Source: Thiobacillus sp.
GTDB taxonomy: Bacteria; Pseudomonadota; Gammaproteobacteria; Burkholderiales; Thiobacillaceae
DNA: 64,000 nucleotides
Direction of reading: 5' to 3'
NCBI GenBank assembly: GCA_030679915.1
Contig: JAUXRY010000002.1
Location: 35,307 to 99,306 of the forward strand
Under the pieces are notes generated by a model. It had not been told where the DNA came from. It saw nothing but the letters and a program-made list of their open reading frames with translations, and ran no database searches. This document shows, piece after piece, positions 29,786 through 38,657 of the stretch; within the stretch, counting starts at the first letter, position 1, and each line of letters starts with the position of its first letter. The position numbers and the translations under genes were made by a program.

Positions 29786-31618
29786 TTAATGGCGCCGGGT
29801 GGCACCGAAATAATTGAGATCGGCACGCGAACGGCGGCTGAGATCAAAGCGAGCCGCCTCGGTTCCGCTAAACTGGCCCGCGAGCTGACCATAGACTTCG
29901 GTGGCCCAGGTTTTATCGTTGAGCGCGTCGGCAATGCCTTCAGCCCAGCGCAACTTGTCGGCGGGTTTGCTTAAATGGGTACCGCATTCGACATACCATT
30001 TCTTCAGCGTCTCTGCGGGCATGGCAAAGCTCTTCAGGCGATCAATAAACTGAATGCAGGCGTCGCCATGGGTGCAGGTCGCCGCAGCAGCGGAAAAGTA
30101 CTCATCGGCTTTGGCAGCTTTGCCCATGCCTGCGTATAACTGGCCAATGTGCGTCAGGGCATAGTGATCTTTCGCTTGGGCGCGCGCAGCTTCCAGCAGG
30201 CGACTGGCTTCAGCGATATCCTGTGTGGCAGCAAAGCTGACTTCTGCCAGTTTGGCACTGTCGTAGACCGTAGCGTTGGCATCGGCAGCCTGAGCAGCTT
30301 CGCGGGCGGCGAGGAATGCTCGGGCTTTCGCTGTTCCCAGTTCGCGATGTTTCAAGTGTGCTGTTGTCACGACCAGATCTTTGAAGGTGATGAACCCGGA
30401 CGCGTTCTCGGCTGCACGGTCGAGCAGGCGATTGAGCCAGTCGATATCATCCAGGTTTTGGTCCACCGCCAGCAGAATCGGCTTGTATCGCGAGAACTGG
30501 TAGTCTTTGCCGTCGAGTAATTCTTCGGCGGCCTGGATCAGTTTGGCGGCATAGAACGGGTCTTCCAGTTCGAGCCGCACCCGTTCAGCCAATGCGAGGT
30601 ATTGCTTGACGTTACCGGCTTCATCTTCCAGTTTTTGAAACTCAAGATAACGCACGTGGTTGGCCTGGCGTTTTTCCAGTTTGGCTTTCACGCGGGCCAT
30701 GCGCTCGGCATCGTCGGCCAGGTGGGCCTCGACTGCGGCGACCAGTTTCTGCATTTCATCCAGGCCGGCCACGGCTTCTTCTGCCTTGTCCAGCAGTGCG
30801 GCCGCACCCGATTTGTCGCCCACGCTGGCCAATCCTTCGGCCAGTTCGATGTGCTCGCCGGTAGCCGTGGCGAGTTCGCCGGCTTTTTTCAGCGCAGCCT
30901 GCAAGAAAGCGTCGTCGCCTGCCTGCTTGGCCGATTCGACCAGCGTTTTGGCTGTGCCAAAATCGGTTGCGCCATGCAGCGCACGCTCGTACAAGGCCTT
31001 GGCGCGCGCCGGATCCCCCAGTGTCTTGGTGACTTCGCCGGCCAATGCCAACAGATCGGGCACCGTGGAAAGTTTTTCAGCAGCCTTGTTGAAAATTTCC
31101 GCCGCATAGTCCTTGTCGAGCAAATGTTCGACCGAGGCCGCCGCCAGCTTACTGAACTCCACCGCACGCGAAATTTTTGCTTCCGCCTTTTCCAATACTT
31201 TTTTGGCCAATGCGCTATCGGCAATCACGCTCATCACGTTTTTAGCCAGATCGATCAGCGGGTCGAGGTTGCTGGTTTCCTTCAGCGCCTTTTCATACGA
31301 TTCCACAGCGGCAGCCTTGTCACCCATCACCTTGAACTTGGCTTCGGCCAGTGCAACCTGCTCATCGCCGCTCATGCAATAGTCTTCTGCGGTTTGCAGC
31401 AGTTCCTCAGCACGGCTTTGTTCGCCCAGCGCCTTGTAGACGATGGCACAGGCCGCCAGATCCTTGGTGAACTGGCAGTCGTCCGCCACGCGGTCCATCA
31501 ACTCCTTGGCATAGGCGGCATCAGCCGGTTCCTGCAGGGCTTCCAGTGCCAGTGCAGCATAGTCGGCACCGCCGCTGCATGCGGCTTCTTTGGGGGTGAG
31601 GGTGTCGCGGGTGGCCAT
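29786..31618 (-). CDS. Large helical-repeat (TPR-like) protein of unknown function
   Basis: About 610 residues built almost wholly of TPR/SEL1-like helix pairs such as GDKAAAVESYEKALKE, GDPARAKALYERALHG and GDKSGAAALLDKAEEAV. No signal peptide or membrane segment, so it is probably a cytoplasmic scaffold or adaptor. The frame is open to 31678, but the ATG at 31618 has a GGAG eight bases upstream and removes a low-complexity extension. Monocistronic, divergent from the bufferin precursor across a 385-base gap. I do not recognise a named family. Confidence 0.65.
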   Translation of the reverse strand: MATRDTLTPKEAACSGGADYAALALEALQEPADAAYAKELMDRVADDCQFTKDLAACAIVYKALGEQSRAEELLQTAEDYCMSGDEQVALAEAKFKVMGDKAAAVESYEKALKETSNLDPLIDLAKNVMSVIADSALAKKVLEKAEAKISRAVEFSKLAAASVEHLLDKDYAAEIFNKAAEKLSTVPDLLALAGEVTKTLGDPARAKALYERALHGATDFGTAKTLVESAKQAGDDAFLQAALKKAGELATATGEHIELAEGLASVGDKSGAAALLDKAEEAVAGLDEMQKLVAAVEAHLADDAERMARVKAKLEKRQANHVRYLEFQKLEDEAGNVKQYLALAERVRLELEDPFYAAKLIQAAEELLDGKDYQFSRYKPILLAVDQNLDDIDWLNRLLDRAAENASGFITFKDLVVTTAHLKHRELGTAKARAFLAAREAAQAADANATVYDSAKLAEVSFAATQDIAEASRLLEAARAQAKDHYALTHIGQLYAGMGKAAKADEYFSAAAATCTHGDACIQFIDRLKSFAMPAETLKKWYVECGTHLSKPADKLRWAEGIADALNDKTWATEVYGQLAGQFSGTEAARFDLSRRSRADLNYFGATRRH

Positions 31619-32003
31619 GGCTTCGTCTCCGTGAGAATTTGATCTGTGATTTTCCGCCCGTGAGCGGTGGGCAGCCAATAAGTAATGGTGATGGCGCTAT
31701 TAATGCATTGAAAAACAGGGCGTTTCATCTGCGTTACCGTGCATGCCCGATTTTGCGGCAGGGCTCATGTCGCCTATCTGTTCCATCGACCTACACCTGT
31801 CCCCAGGCAAAAATAGTGCGTTACCGCTGTAAGGCCAGGCGTCTCTTGTCGACCAACGTGGGCATGGCAGTCGCTGGCTTCGCGTAAAGGATGGATTGCC
31901 CTGCATTGAAGCATCGCGCATTTGTGCTTCATTTTCGCCTGATGGCCTGGGATTTACAGGCCTCATATCAACAACGTGTTTCATTCATCAAGGAGAAATC
32001 TAC
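31619..32003. other. 385-base intergenic region before the bufferin precursor
   Basis: No gene is credible here. It must hold the divergent promoters of the helical-repeat gene and the bufferin cluster. Two inverted repeats stand on the precursor side: GAAGCA/TGCTTC at 31908-31930 and GGCCTG/CAGGCC at 31944-31962, followed by an AGGAGAAA ribosome site at 31990-31997. No metal-box consensus that I know is present. Confidence 0.5.
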
Positions 32004-32294
32004 ATGTCAATTCAATCCAAAGGCGCAATCCTGGCTTCTGCCGCCGCTGCAATAGTTCTGTCAATGTCGGCTGCTGTTGCCGCTGACAGCCCCGGTGGAA
32101 GCACTGGCGCGGCAGTCGGCGCGAGCGACAAAGTGCATTGCTATGGCGTGCATTCTTGCAAGGGCAACACCGACTGCAAAACCACTGAAAATAGCTGCAA
32201 GGGCATGAATGCTTGTAAGGGACATGGCTTCAAAGGCATGGCCGCCAAGGAATGTCTGAGCAAAGGCGGTGTGATTTCCGACCTGAAGGGCTAA
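32004..32294 (+). CDS. bufA: Bufferin-type RiPP precursor, six cysteines
   Basis: A 96-residue precursor. Residues 1-27 form a signal peptide ending AVAAD; a Gly/Ser/Ala spacer follows; the core carries six cysteines at 46, 52, 58, 65, 71 and 84 with spacings 5, 5, 6, 5 and 12. The segments CKGNTDC and CKGMNAC repeat. This matches the cysteine-rich, Sec-exported precursors that sit next to DUF692 enzymes, where cysteines are modified to bind copper. A strong AGGAGAAA site precedes ATG 32004; an upstream in-frame extension is not credible. The gene leads bufB and bufC, separated by stem-loops. Confidence 0.82.
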   Translation: MSIQSKGAILASAAAAIVLSMSAAVAADSPGGSTGAAVGASDKVHCYGVHSCKGNTDCKTTENSCKGMNACKGHGFKGMAAKECLSKGGVISDLKG

Positions 32295-32306
32295 AACATC
32301 AGCCGA

Positions 32307-32331
32307 GACCCAGACCTTGCGCCTGGGTTTT
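32307..32331 (+). terminator. Weak terminator between precursor and enzyme
   Basis: ACCCAG and CTGGGT arms with a short T run, 15 bases after the precursor stop. Likely a partial terminator that lets the precursor mRNA outnumber the enzyme mRNA. Confidence 0.5.
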
Positions 32332-32371
32332 CACCCCGAATGTTTGTTTCCATGCCGACATTCAGGGTGAA
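32330..32371 (+). repeat. Long stem-loop between precursor and bufB
   Basis: TTCACCCCGAATGT and ACATTCAGGGTGAA pair over 13 of 14 positions around a 14-base loop. No T run follows, so it is more likely an RNA-stabilising or processing structure than a terminator. Confidence 0.65.
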
Positions 32372-32414
32372 AATTCCATTCATGGCCCTCTACTGATTTT
32401 TTCGATTTTGCCCC

Positions 32415-33296
32415 ATGCCCTTTAATACCCCATCAGCCGCCATCAAGAAAGAATCGCCGGGCTTTGGCCTCGGCTTGCGGCCGGTGCATTACCCGGACTT
32501 TCTGGATCAACCTCAGACGGTCGACTGGCTGGAAATAATTTCTGAAAATTACATGGTTCCCGGCGGCAAACCCCTGGCCATGCTCGATGCCATCCTGGAA
32601 CGCTATCCGGTCGCCATGCACGGTGTGTCCCTGTCGATCGGCTCAACCGATGGCCTGGATACGCACTATCTGGCCGAACTCAAGGCGCTGGCCAAGCATG
32701 TGCAGCCGATGTGGATTTCAGACCATCTGTGCTGGACTGGCGTGCAAGGCCGCAACGCGCATGACTTATTACCATTGCCTTACAGCGAAGAGGCGTTGCG
32801 GCTGGTCGTACGCCACGTCAATCAGGTGCAGGACACGCTGGGCCGGCGCATCCTTCTGGAAAACGTGTCGAGCTACCTCAACTACCGCAGCTCCGAAATG
32901 AGCGAATGGGAATTTCTGCGTCAGGTGGCCGAACAAGCCGACTGCCTGCTGCTGCTCGACGTGAACAACATCTATGTCAGCGGCATCAATCATGGCTTTG
33001 ATCCGATCACCTTCCTGGACCACTTGCCGGTCGATCGGGTGCAGCAAATTCATCTGGCCGGGCATAGCGATCACGGCGACTACATCGTGGACACGCACGA
33101 TCACCCGGTGGCCGAGGCCGTATGGGACCTTTATCGTTATACCTGTACGCGATTTGGTGACGTGGCCACCATGATCGAGCGCGATGATGACATACCGGAA
33201 TTAGTCATATTGATTGCGGAACTGGATCAGGCGCGCGCCATAGCCGCCGAGACCCTGGGGCACGGGATGCAGGAAGTCAAGGAGGCCGTGCTGTGA
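32415..33296 (+). CDS. bufB: DUF692 multinuclear iron oxidase (MNIO), BufB
   Basis: A 293-residue TIM-barrel enzyme of the MNIO/DUF692 family, which modifies cysteines of RiPP precursors using a di- or tri-iron site. Likely metal ligands sit in [57 protein letters not shown] and DTHDHPV, all characteristic of the family. It follows the precursor by 120 bases and overlaps bufC by four bases (ATGA-type). Expected to act in the cytoplasm before export of the precursor. The product chemistry is inferred from studied relatives. Confidence 0.92.
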   Translation: MPFNTPSAAIKKESPGFGLGLRPVHYPDFLDQPQTVDWLEIISENYMVPGGKPLAMLDAILERYPVAMHGVSLSIGSTDGLDTHYLAELKALAKHVQPMWISDHLCWTGVQGRNAHDLLPLPYSEEALRLVVRHVNQVQDTLGRRILLENVSSYLNYRSSEMSEWEFLRQVAEQADCLLLLDVNNIYVSGINHGFDPITFLDHLPVDRVQQIHLAGHSDHGDYIVDTHDHPVAEAVWDLYRYTCTRFGDVATMIERDDDIPELVILIAELDQARAIAAETLGHGMQEVKEAVL

Positions 33297-34081
33297 AGTC
33301 GCCCGAGTTGACCGATCTTCAGGTTGCCTTCCATGATCATTTGCTCAACCTGCCCAGCGCGATTGCGCATGAAGTGGCCGATGGCGGACGCATCAGTGTC
33401 GATCACCGGCTGCATATTTATCACAATGCCTATCGTGTTCGCCTGCTGGAAAACCTGCAGGATGCCTATGAAAAAACCTGGGCGTATCTCGGCGACGAAA
33501 CGTTTGAGTCGTCTGCGTTGGCTTTCATTGAGGACAACCCGCCCAAGCACCGCAACCTGCGCTGGCACGGTGCGGAATTTCCGCATTGGCTGGTAAACCG
33601 GTTCCCGCAGGATCGGGATATTGCCGAACTGGCGCTCATCGACTGGCAGTTGCGTCTGGCGTTTGATGGTCCGAACGCGAGTCCGGTTCAGCCTGCGGAA
33701 TTGGCCGGGTTGGCTGCCGAGGATTGGGCCGGTGTCGGGTTCCAGTTTGTGCCTACCCTGTTTATTGCGCCTGTACACTTTAACAGCGTGGCCATCTGGC
33801 ATGCGCTCGATCAGGAGCAGGCGCCGCCAGCCGCAGGATCGTTGCCCGATCCCACCTGGCTGTTGATTTGGCGTAAAGGCTGGCAACCCCATTTCCGCAC
33901 GATTCAGGCAGCTGAACATGCAGCGCTGATGCAATTGCAGGGCGGCGCCTCGTTTGCTCAGGTGTGTGCTGACCTGGGCGAGGAGTTTTCTGATCAGGAG
34001 GCCGCCAGCGTAGCCGCCGAGAGTCTGCGAACCTGGCTGCAGGATGAAATGCTTGTTGGGCTGACGGGAACGTCAGCCTAA
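33293..34081 (+). CDS. bufC: DUF2063 partner protein, BufC
   Basis: A 262-residue protein of the DUF2063/HvfC-BufC family, the standard partner of DUF692 enzymes and thought to recognise and present the precursor. The N-terminal part has the helical DUF2063 block [23 protein letters not shown], and [15 protein letters not shown]; the C-terminal part [16 protein letters not shown] resembles a precursor-binding winged-helix region. Its start overlaps the end of bufB, so the two are translationally coupled. No transporter or DoxX-type BufD follows; the next gene is on the opposite strand. Confidence 0.88.
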   Translation: MKSPELTDLQVAFHDHLLNLPSAIAHEVADGGRISVDHRLHIYHNAYRVRLLENLQDAYEKTWAYLGDETFESSALAFIEDNPPKHRNLRWHGAEFPHWLVNRFPQDRDIAELALIDWQLRLAFDGPNASPVQPAELAGLAAEDWAGVGFQFVPTLFIAPVHFNSVAIWHALDQEQAPPAAGSLPDPTWLLIWRKGWQPHFRTIQAAEHAALMQLQGGASFAQVCADLGEEFSDQEAASVAAESLRTWLQDEMLVGLTGTSA

Positions 34082-34084
34082 AAA

Positions 34085-34618
34085 TCAATGCTTGTCCGGG
34101 TGCGGCATCAGCTTGTCGATGTATGCAATCGACACGGCCGAGGCAATGAACGCCATGTGAATGATGGTCTGCCACATCAGCACCTTGTCGGTCAGATTGG
34201 GCGCGTTGATGAAGGTCTTCAGCAGATGGATCGACGAAATGCCGATGATGGCGGTCGCGAGCTTGACCTTGAGCACGTTGGCATTGACGTGCGATAGCCA
34301 CTCGGGTTCATCCGGGTGGCCTTCGAGGTTGAGACGCGAAACAAACGTTTCGTAGCCGCCAACGATGACCATGATCAGCAGGTTGGAAATCATCACTACA
34401 TCGATCAAGCCCAGCACGATGAGCATGATGGCTTCTTCGTTGAGGCTGAAGGTGCCCGTCACCAGGTGTTGCAGTTCGACCATGAAGTGCACCACGTAGA
34501 CCAGCTGCGCGCCGATCAGCCCCAGGTACAACGGTACCTGCAGCCAGCGGCTGCCGAACAGGATGGAGGAGAGGATCTTGTTACTGGTGGTAATAGGTTG
34601 AGTATTTGGGCGTTTCAT
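34085..34618 (-). CDS. YqhA-family inner-membrane protein
   Basis: About 177 residues of the TIGR00645/UPF0114 family. Hydrophobic segments cover roughly 20-45, 60-90 and 115-165; the conserved SRWLQVPLYLGLIGA and IDVVMISNLLIMVIVGGYETFVS are clear. Function unknown. The ATG at 34618 gives the usual start; a codon 15 bases upstream is possible. It follows hslU by 30-odd bases on the same strand, so it may be co-transcribed with hslVU, and converges with bufC. Confidence 0.88.
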   Translation of the reverse strand: MKRPNTQPITTSNKILSSILFGSRWLQVPLYLGLIGAQLVYVVHFMVELQHLVTGTFSLNEEAIMLIVLGLIDVVMISNLLIMVIVGGYETFVSRLNLEGHPDEPEWLSHVNANVLKVKLATAIIGISSIHLLKTFINAPNLTDKVLMWQTIIHMAFIASAVSIAYIDKLMPHPDKH

Positions 34619-34663
34619 GGGGGTAGGGGCCAAGAGTTGGAAGTTAAAGGGTGAACACAGCCA

Positions 34664-35986
34664 TTACAAGACATAGCGCGCGAGGTCTTCACGCGCGGCG
34701 AGTGCAGCAAGACGGGTGGTGACAGTCTCGGCGTCAACCAAGTGTTCGCCGGTGACCGTGCCGGCATCAAATGAAATATCTTCCAGCAGCTTTTCCATCA
34801 CCGTATACAAACGGCGTGCGCCGATGTTTTCAGTGCGTTCGTTGACCTCGAAGGCAATTTCGGCAAGACGTCGGATGCCGTTATCCGTGAATTTGAGCGT
34901 AACCCCTTCAGTCGCCAGCAGTGCTTCGTACTGGCGCGTCAGGCAGGCATCGGTCGAGGTCAAGATTTTCTCGAAGTCTTCCACCGAGAGCGCCTGCAGT
35001 TCGACCCGGATCGGCAGGCGACCCTGTAATTCGGGGATGAGATCGGACGGCTTGGACAAGTGGAATGCCCCGCTGGCGATGAACAGGATGTGATCGGTTT
35101 TCACCATGCCGTATTTAGTCGAGACCGTGGTGCCTTCGATCAGGGGAAGTAGATCACGCTGCACGCCCTGACGCGACACATCGCTGCCCTGGGCGTCGCT
35201 GCGGGTGGCAATCTTGTCGATCTCATCGAGAAACACGATCCCATTCTGTTCGACCGCTTCAAGCGCCTGCTGCTTGGTGTCTTCTTCGTTGATCAGCCGC
35301 CCCGCTTCTTCCTCAGTCAGCAGTTTGAAGGCTTCACGCACCTTCAGTTTGCGACGCTGCTGACGGCTCTGTCCCAGGTTCTGGAACATGCCCTGTAGCT
35401 GTTGCGACAGGTCTTCCATCCCCGGCGGGGTAAAGATTTCCATGCTGGGGTTGATTGCGGCCAGTTCGATTTCAATTTCCTTGTCGTCGAGTTCGCCTTC
35501 ACGCAGCATTTTGCGGAAGCGCTGGCGGGCAGTGCCTTCCTCGTGTTTGGGCGCAGTCTCGTCAAGGCCGACGCTGCGCGGCGGCGGCAGCAAGGCGTCA
35601 AGAATGCGGTCTTCGGCGGCTTCTTCAGCGCGGAACTGTACCTTGGACGTGGCCTGCTCGCGTATCTGCTTGATCGCGGTTTCCATCAGGTCGCGGATGA
35701 TGGTGTCGACGTCGCGGCCGACGTAGCCGACTTCGGTGAACTTGGTCGCCTCTATCTTGATGAAGGGTGCATTGGCGAGCCGTGCCAGGCGCCGCGCGAT
35801 TTCGGTCTTGCCGACACCGGTCGGGCCGATCATCAGGATGTTTTTTGGCGTGATTTCCTGGCGCAAGGGCTCGCTCACCTGCTGGCGCCGCCAGCGGTTA
35901 CGCAGGGCCACCGCCACTGCACGCTTGGCCGCAGCCTGGCCGACGATATGCTTGTCGAGTTCGTGAACGATTTCTTTAGGGGTCAT
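34664..35986 (-). CDS. hslU: HslU, ATPase of the HslUV protease
   Basis: A 440-residue AAA+ unfoldase that feeds HslV. The N-terminal [16 protein letters not shown], Walker [10 protein letters not shown], Walker [11 protein letters not shown], the I-domain with charged helices (about 110-240) and the C-terminal LARYVL tail that docks into HslV are all seen. It lies 51 bases behind hslV in the usual hslV-hslU order and is normally a heat-shock gene. Confidence 0.97.
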   Translation of the reverse strand: MTPKEIVHELDKHIVGQAAAKRAVAVALRNRWRRQQVSEPLRQEITPKNILMIGPTGVGKTEIARRLARLANAPFIKIEATKFTEVGYVGRDVDTIIRDLMETAIKQIREQATSKVQFRAEEAAEDRILDALLPPPRSVGLDETAPKHEEGTARQRFRKMLREGELDDKEIEIELAAINPSMEIFTPPGMEDLSQQLQGMFQNLGQSRQQRRKLKVREAFKLLTEEEAGRLINEEDTKQQALEAVEQNGIVFLDEIDKIATRSDAQGSDVSRQGVQRDLLPLIEGTTVSTKYGMVKTDHILFIASGAFHLSKPSDLIPELQGRLPIRVELQALSVEDFEKILTSTDACLTRQYEALLATEGVTLKFTDNGIRRLAEIAFEVNERTENIGARRLYTVMEKLLEDISFDAGTVTGEHLVDAETVTTRLAALAAREDLARYVL

Positions 35987-36037
35987 GACGAGGATGAAGC
36001 GCTTGAAGTGGGCCGAGTGAATGACTTCCCACTTGAC

Positions 36038-36571
36038 TCACAGGGTTTCAATGACGTGATTCTGGTTGGTGTAAATGCAGATGTCCCCTGCAATGGTGAG
36101 GCTCTTTTTGACGATTTCAACCGGACTGAGGTCGGTATTTTGCAGCAGGGCGCAGGCGGCGGACTGGGCATACGCGCCACCGGAGCCGATGGCGGCAATC
36201 CCTAATTCGGGTTCAAGCACATCGCCATTGCCCGTAATAATCAGCGAGTGCTCAAGATCCGCCACCACCAGCATGGCCTCGAGCCGCCGCAGCATGCGGT
36301 CGGTGCGCCAATCCTTGGCGAGTTCGACCGCGCTGCGCATCAAATGCCCGGAATGTTTCTCGAGCTTGGCTTCGAAGCGCTCAAACAGGGTGAAGGCATC
36401 CGCCGTGCCGCCGGCAAACCCGGCCAGGACTTTTTCCTGATACAGCCGGCGTATCTTGCGAGCCGTGGATTTGATGACGATATTGCCGAGCGTGACCTGG
36501 CCGTCGCCGCCAAGGGCTACGTCCGCGCCGCGCCGGACGGACAGAATGGTAGTGCCGCGATATTGTTCCAT
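36038..36571 (-). CDS. hslV: HslV, peptidase of the HslUV protease
   Basis: A 177-residue proteasome-beta-like threonine peptidase. After MEQYRG the catalytic Thr follows in [10 protein letters not shown], with [10 protein letters not shown] and [14 protein letters not shown] also conserved. The start is fixed by the need for the Thr near the N-terminus. A TATAAT stands just six bases upstream of the ATG, which would make a leaderless message. Confidence 0.96.
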   Translation of the reverse strand: MEQYRGTTILSVRRGADVALGGDGQVTLGNIVIKSTARKIRRLYQEKVLAGFAGGTADAFTLFERFEAKLEKHSGHLMRSAVELAKDWRTDRMLRRLEAMLVVADLEHSLIITGNGDVLEPELGIAAIGSGGAYAQSAACALLQNTDLSPVEIVKKSLTIAGDICIYTNQNHVIETL

Positions 36572-36577
36572 GGGACG

Positions 36578-36583
36578 ATTATA
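36578..36583 (-). promoter_or_regulatory. Possible -10 box directly before hslV
   Basis: TATAAT on the minus strand, six bases before the hslV ATG. No convincing -35 or heat-shock sigma element stands at the right distance, so this is a candidate only. Confidence 0.35.
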
Positions 36584-36697
36584 AATGAGGCTCGTCCTGA
36601 GTCGGGGAACCGTAGGGATTAGTTCCTGTGAGACAAGGGGACGGTGAGGGCGGGCCCCAGCGCCACCCGCAATGGACGCTGGTCAATCAAGCGGAAA

Positions 36698-37816
36698 TTA
36701 AACGGTATTACGGGGAAGAAGTTGCGCCAGCTGGTCGATGCCCATGACGCGGAAGAGTTCGTGGATGAGCGCATTGTGGCCACGCAGGGTAATGGATTTG
36801 CCGCTGCCGAGGCACTGCATCAATACGCTGATGAACTGACTGACACTACCGTAATCCACGCGGGTGACTTTCGACAGATCAACCAGCACTTCATTGTGGG
36901 TGGCGGCATAGCTGCATAGCTGCTGCAACATACTGTCGGTACTGGGGGTGATTTCCCCGCTGAGACACAACGCGTCGTCGAGAGACTCGACCGGTGCAGC
37001 TTGTACAACGACGGCAGCTTGCACTTCACTCCAGGAGGGGGGTGACACTTCAAAGCGCACAGCGTAATCCACTGCCAGATCTTCGAACAGCTCTTGCTGG
37101 CCAAGCGTCTGATACAACTCCAAGAGCAATAGCCAATGGACCGCCCGGCTCTGGGTGGCGCGGTTGAGATCCTGCAACAGCGCAGTGAGTCGGTCGACGC
37201 CGCTGACCTGCAGCTTGCGCTTGGCTTTGCGTGCAGCACTCAGGAGCTTTGCGCACTCGTCGGCCCCGTATTCGTCGACCATTTCAATACGTGAAAAATC
37301 GATCCGAACGACCGCTTTCTTGTTGGTTGCGGAAATACTTTCATGCAGGGAGACGGCCGCATTCTTGTTCAGCAAACCCGGTAACTCCAGACTGGCAGCT
37401 TGTTCCTGAGGTGATTTGGATGGCCCGTTGCCATTGATTTGTTGCCAGACTGGCGGCGAAGATTCAAACCGAACGGCGTAATCCAGCGCCAATTGGTCGA
37501 AGTCTTTTTCGCGGTTCTGGATGCAATACAGATCGAACAGCATGAGCCAGGCGCGATGGTCACCCGTGGCCAACACCTCCTTCAACATGCGCTCGGCCAC
37601 ATCAACCTGATTGCTGGCATAGAGGATGGCCGCTTCGTCGACGGGTGACTGCGGGGCGCCGCTGTTTTCCTCTACCACGATCCCGCTTGCGCCCATTTCC
37701 ATGGTCAAAAGTGTTTCGGTGGGCCGCGACTCCATAGCGGGCGCAGCCGCCGGCGTATTTTTTTGCGCAGGGTCAGGCGTTTTGTCTTTGCTTTTTCTAA
37801 AAAACGGGAGAGCCAC
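36698..37816 (-). CDS. STAS-domain protein with two FimV-like helical modules
   Basis: A 372-residue cytoplasmic protein. After a disordered Pro/Ala-rich N-terminus come two related units, LMLFDLYCIQNREKDFDQLA followed by DYAVRFESSPPVW and LLLLELYQTLGQQELFEDLA followed by DYAVRFEVSPPSW, each linked to a STAS-like part; the last 90 residues form a clear STAS domain with VLVDLSKVTRVDYGSVSQF. The helical units resemble the FimV C-terminal domain. Possibly an anti-sigma-antagonist or MlaB-like adaptor. Function unknown. Monocistronic. Confidence 0.7.
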   Translation of the reverse strand: MALPFFRKSKDKTPDPAQKNTPAAAPAMESRPTETLLTMEMGASGIVVEENSGAPQSPVDEAAILYASNQVDVAERMLKEVLATGDHRAWLMLFDLYCIQNREKDFDQLALDYAVRFESSPPVWQQINGNGPSKSPQEQAASLELPGLLNKNAAVSLHESISATNKKAVVRIDFSRIEMVDEYGADECAKLLSAARKAKRKLQVSGVDRLTALLQDLNRATQSRAVHWLLLLELYQTLGQQELFEDLAVDYAVRFEVSPPSWSEVQAAVVVQAAPVESLDDALCLSGEITPSTDSMLQQLCSYAATHNEVLVDLSKVTRVDYGSVSQFISVLMQCLGSGKSITLRGHNALIHELFRVMGIDQLAQLLPRNTV

Positions 37817-37862
37817 GAATAGAGGTTCTTAGATGAGGAGCCGATGATGGATACTAGCGCTG

Positions 37863-38657
37863 TCAAGGGTTTGCAGCAACCCGCTGCATTCTACCTGCGA
37901 TCAGTGACGTTGTTGCGAGGGCAACAACAATAGCAGGGCCTGCCGGCCAGTCGAACAGGGCCGAGGCGCTGAGGCCGGCCGCATAGGCCAGTCCCCCCAA
38001 GAGCCAAGCGGTCAGCAGTCCCGTACGGTTCGTCTTCTTGCGTACTGCCAGCGCAGGCAGAATCAGGCTGGCAAATACCAGATAGACGCCGATCAACTGG
38101 ACCGATGCGGTAATCGCAAGTGCAAATATCAGGTAAAAGCCCAGGCCGCCAAGTATGGGTGCGCCGGGTCGCATTTCGCGCCATGCCCATAATGCCAGCA
38201 GTGTGGCATACAAGATTGCAAGCTGGGCAACCTGCATCGGCGTGGTCCAGAGGATCTGTCCGGTTAGCAGTTCGGACAGGTGCTCCCCACCGTGTGGATC
38301 TCCAGACAACAACAGCACGCTGAGGCTGGCCGCGACCACAAACGTCGAGCCGATCAGTGCTTCCTGAATGTCCGGCCAATGGCGTTCGCAAAATGCCAGC
38401 AACGCGGCGCCTGTCAGTGCGGCTGCCGCTGCGGCAAGCTGGGTGGACCAGCCATCCGGCGCGAGGTTAAAGGCATGCGCTGCGATGACCCCCAGTACTG
38501 CGATTTGCGCGATCGCCAGGTCCAGGAAAATGATCCCACGCGCCAGCACCCGCCGCCCCAGGGGGACGTGCGTCGACAACACCAGCAAACCGACAAGCAG
38601 CGGCCAGCCGAGCAGGCTGGGGTCGAGCGCGGCCAGATTCAGGTCAGTAATACTCAT
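37863..38657 (-). CDS. znuB: Zinc/manganese ABC transporter permease
   Basis: A 264-residue ABC-3 family permease with seven to nine hydrophobic segments, starting STHVPLGRRVLARGIIFLDLAIAQIAVLG, the hallmark of ZnuB/TroCD-type permeases. It overlaps znuA by four bases. No ATPase (znuC) is found in this operon, so the transporter must borrow one from elsewhere. Last gene of the zinc-type cluster. Confidence 0.85.
   Translation of the reverse strand: MSITDLNLAALDPSLLGWPLLVGLLVLSTHVPLGRRVLARGIIFLDLAIAQIAVLGVIAAHAFNLAPDGWSTQLAAAAAALTGAALLAFCERHWPDIQEALIGSTFVVAASLSVLLLSGDPHGGEHLSELLTGQILWTTPMQVAQLAILYATLLALWAWREMRPGAPILGGLGFYLIFALAITASVQLIGVYLVFASLILPALAVRKKTNRTGLLTAWLLGGLAYAAGLSASALFDWPAGPAIVVALATTSLIAGRMQRVAANP

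Noticed and set aside
30602..31642. Plus-strand open frame of 346 residues opposite the helical-repeat gene
   Set aside because: Composition (many Gly, Phe, Gln, His) is that of an antisense shadow; the minus frame has regular helical repeats.
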